Virus record (IMG/VR): IMGVR_UViG_3300046777_000769
Coordinates: 1-38,878 of that record
Origin: a virus
Length of the DNA: 38,878 bases
Reading direction: 5' to 3' (one strand)
Shown here: in pieces, positions 37,838-38,878 of the stretch
Layout: each line of letters starts with the position of its first letter
Position numbering within the stretch: position 1 is the first letter of the stretch
Position numbers and translations under genes: made by a program
The notes under the pieces: generated by a model
Told to the model about the DNA's origin: nothing
Database searches by the model: none
What the model saw: the letters and a program-made list of their open reading frames with translations, nothing else

Positions 37838-38017
37838 ATGGAAATCACAGAGACCAAATACGAATTCAAATTCGGGGATTATTTTGCCCGTAGTTGGTTC
37901 GGAGAGTATGGAACTCACACCGATTGGTTTAGAGGTGAAGAGTTTATAAATAGCGATGAAGTACCCGATGACATAATCGAATTACACGAGTTGAAATGTG
38001 AGGAAATCTACGAATGA
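37838..38017 (+). CDS. Acidic 59-residue protein
   Basis: Strongly acidic, aromatic-rich (Y-F-A-R-S-W-F-G-E-Y-G ... D-E-V-P-D-D-I-I-E-L). GGGAG upstream of the ATG; overlaps the ArdA-like gene (ATGA). High negative charge next to a DNA-mimic gene suggests a related host-takeover role, but no family is recognised. Confidence 0.55.
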   Translation: MEITETKYEFKFGDYFARSWFGEYGTHTDWFRGEEFINSDEVPDDIIELHELKCEEIYE

Positions 38018-38364
38018 ACGAAGGATTGAAGCAGTCAGACCCTGCCTACATTATGAGCCAAGCAGAGGAAGAGGCGATTGCCGCCATAGAAGAGGCAGGG
38101 CATAACCTTGCAGCGGTTCGCGCTTATCGTGAGTATGTAGGCGAGGACTACACGCCCCTCTTAGATTGGGAAGATTGGATTGACGATTTCACAGACTCTT
38201 ATCAAGGGGAGATGGAGACCGAAGATTTTGCGGAGCAATTAGCCGAGGAATTTTTTGATTTAAGTTCACCGCTGGGAAATTATTTTGATTTTGAAAAGTG
38301 GGAGCGTGACCTATTTATGGGTGACTATTGGGAAAACGACGGACACATTTTTAGGAGTATGTAA
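38014..38364 (+). CDS. ArdA-like antirestriction protein (short)
   Basis: 116 residues, very acidic. F-T-D-S-Y-Q-G-E-M-E-T-E-D-F-A-E-Q-L-A-E-E, then Y-F-D-F-E-K-W-E-R-D-L-F-M-G-D-Y and D-G-H-I-F-R match the middle and C-terminal parts of ArdA, a DNA mimic that blocks type I restriction enzymes. Typical ArdA is about 165 residues, so the first domain is missing or replaced by an unrelated helix (about 1-40). Fits an early gene that protects incoming phage DNA. Confidence 0.75.
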   Translation: MNEGLKQSDPAYIMSQAEEEAIAAIEEAGHNLAAVRAYREYVGEDYTPLLDWEDWIDDFTDSYQGEMETEDFAEQLAEEFFDLSSPLGNYFDFEKWERDLFMGDYWENDGHIFRSM

Positions 38365-38438
38365 TGCCAATTTGTGGAGATTGCTTACGCCCTGTTAACG
38401 AGTGCCACCACGGACAAGAACTAAAGCGGAAGTGTTAG
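38364..38438 (+). CDS. Tiny Cys/His-rich peptide
   Basis: 24 residues: C-G-D-C ... C-H-H-G ... K-C. The ATG overlaps the ArdA-like stop (TAATG). Could bind zinc or iron. It overlaps the start of the nuclease gene, so it may serve mainly to couple translation. Confidence 0.42.
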   Translation: MPICGDCLRPVNECHHGQELKRKC

Positions 38439-38833
38439 CCCTTGCGCTAGCCCTAACCCTTACTTTTCCCGTCGCGGTAGATGGCGACACGATACAAAGC
38501 GGTGAGTCTTTCATCCGACTTGTACAAATTAAGGAGGCGACAGAATACACCGCAAAATTTTTAAAACTAAAGGGAAAACTGGTCTTGACTACAGATAAAA
38601 ATCTAGATAGTTTTGACGGGTACGGCAGGGCACTAGGTTATTTGACAAAGGGAAACCGAAATCTAAACCTAGAGTTAGTTAAGTTCGGGTATGCAAAGCC
38701 TTATTTCTACAAGGGAATAAGGGGAAAGTACGCAAACTTAATCGAGAAATACGCTAGACAAGCAAAAGCAAATCGCTTAGGCTTATGGAAATGCAACGAC
38801 AGGAGAATAGAATGGAACAAGAAGAGCAACTAA
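38402..38833 (+). CDS. Staphylococcal-nuclease-like (SNase) protein
   Basis: 143 residues from GTG. V-D-G-D-T, I-R-L-V-Q-I, D-G-Y-G-R-A-L-G-Y and A-N-R-L-G-L-W are the ordered SNc motifs; the catalytic Asp, Thr and both Arg positions are present. The N-terminus (R-T-R-T-K then L-A-L-A-L-A-L-T-L) looks like a signal or membrane segment that runs straight into the first domain strand, which is unusual. A GTG at 38432 is an alternative start. It could degrade host or competing DNA, or act outside the cell. Confidence 0.75.
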   Translation: MPPRTRTKAEVLALALALTLTFPVAVDGDTIQSGESFIRLVQIKEATEYTAKFLKLKGKLVLTTDKNLDSFDGYGRALGYLTKGNRNLNLELVKFGYAKPYFYKGIRGKYANLIEKYARQAKANRLGLWKCNDRRIEWNKKSN

Positions 38834-38878
38834 GTTGGTCAGAGTTAGCAGAGTTGACACACGAAACGCAGGTAGAAA
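38812..38878 (+). CDS. Start of another early gene (3' truncated by window edge)
   Basis: ATG preceded by GACAGGAGAATAG, then 22 visible codons of an acidic helix (M-E-Q-E-E-Q-L-S-W-S-E-L-A-E-L). It begins inside the 3' end of the nuclease gene. Too little is visible to identify. Confidence 0.5.
   Translation, partial: MEQEEQLSWSELAELTHETQVE

Noticed and set aside
1-38878. Integrase or attachment site for lysogeny
   Set aside because: No recombinase signature and no att-like direct repeat were found; lysogeny cannot be supported from this window.

Overview
This window looks like most of the genome of a tailed bacteriophage infecting a low-GC actinobacterium. Phage evidence: an ordered morphogenesis run (large terminase, portal, scaffold, major capsid protein, connector, tail fibres, lysis genes), a compact replication module and many tiny overlapping genes. 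Host evidence: the C-terminal end of a WhiB-type regulator, an actinobacterial-type LexA box, a CRP/GlxR-type site and an M15 endolysin. The composition (roughly 40-45% G+C by eye) would fit freshwater Nanopelagicales-type hosts, but that is inference. I see no tail-tube gene, no tail-assembly frameshift pair and no integrase, so a short-tailed, probably lytic phage is most likely.

Layout. (1) 1-1426, rightward: end of a WhiB-like gene, an exported transglycosylase-like protein and several tiny Cys-rich proteins. It reads as the downstream end of the rightward early operon that leaves the window at the right edge, so the full genome is probably circular or circularly permuted and longer than this window. 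(2) 6940-1362, leftward: replication and regulation, with a split Fe-S RecB-like exonuclease, a Cys-motif protein, DnaB-like helicase, PD-(D/E)XK resolvase-like nuclease, split DnaG-type primase, DUF1599-like protein, another nuclease-like protein and a sigma-like protein. (3) 6941-7249: intergenic switch with the late terminator, a candidate leftward promoter, an AT-rich stretch and a long hairpin. (4) 35375-7250, leftward late operon: terminase, portal, a proteasome/HslV-like peptidase, three large virion proteins, scaffold, capsid, a run of tiny basic proteins, connector, fibres, glycine-rich adhesins, a glycosyltransferase, a large nozzle-like protein, and lysis genes. (5) 35376-36161: divergent control region packed with palindromes, including a perfect CRP/GlxR-type site and a perfect actinobacterial LexA box. 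(6) 36162 to the right edge: rightward early operon of tiny genes, an ArdA-like antirestriction protein and a staphylococcal-nuclease-like protein.

The most unusual signal is a set of three structured RNA elements (36302-36347, 36738-36779, 37205-37252) between gene clusters of the rightward operon. Each has a 7-bp acceptor-like stem stacked directly on a 17-nt T-arm-like hairpin, with the D and anticodon part of a tRNA replaced by a short insert. The three copies covary. They resemble minimal RNase P substrates, so they may be processing or translation-control elements of the early mRNA. Other points of interest are two replication genes each split by an apparent +1 frame change, an apparently active HslV-like peptidase inside the head-gene cluster, and host-signal operators at the head of the early operon.
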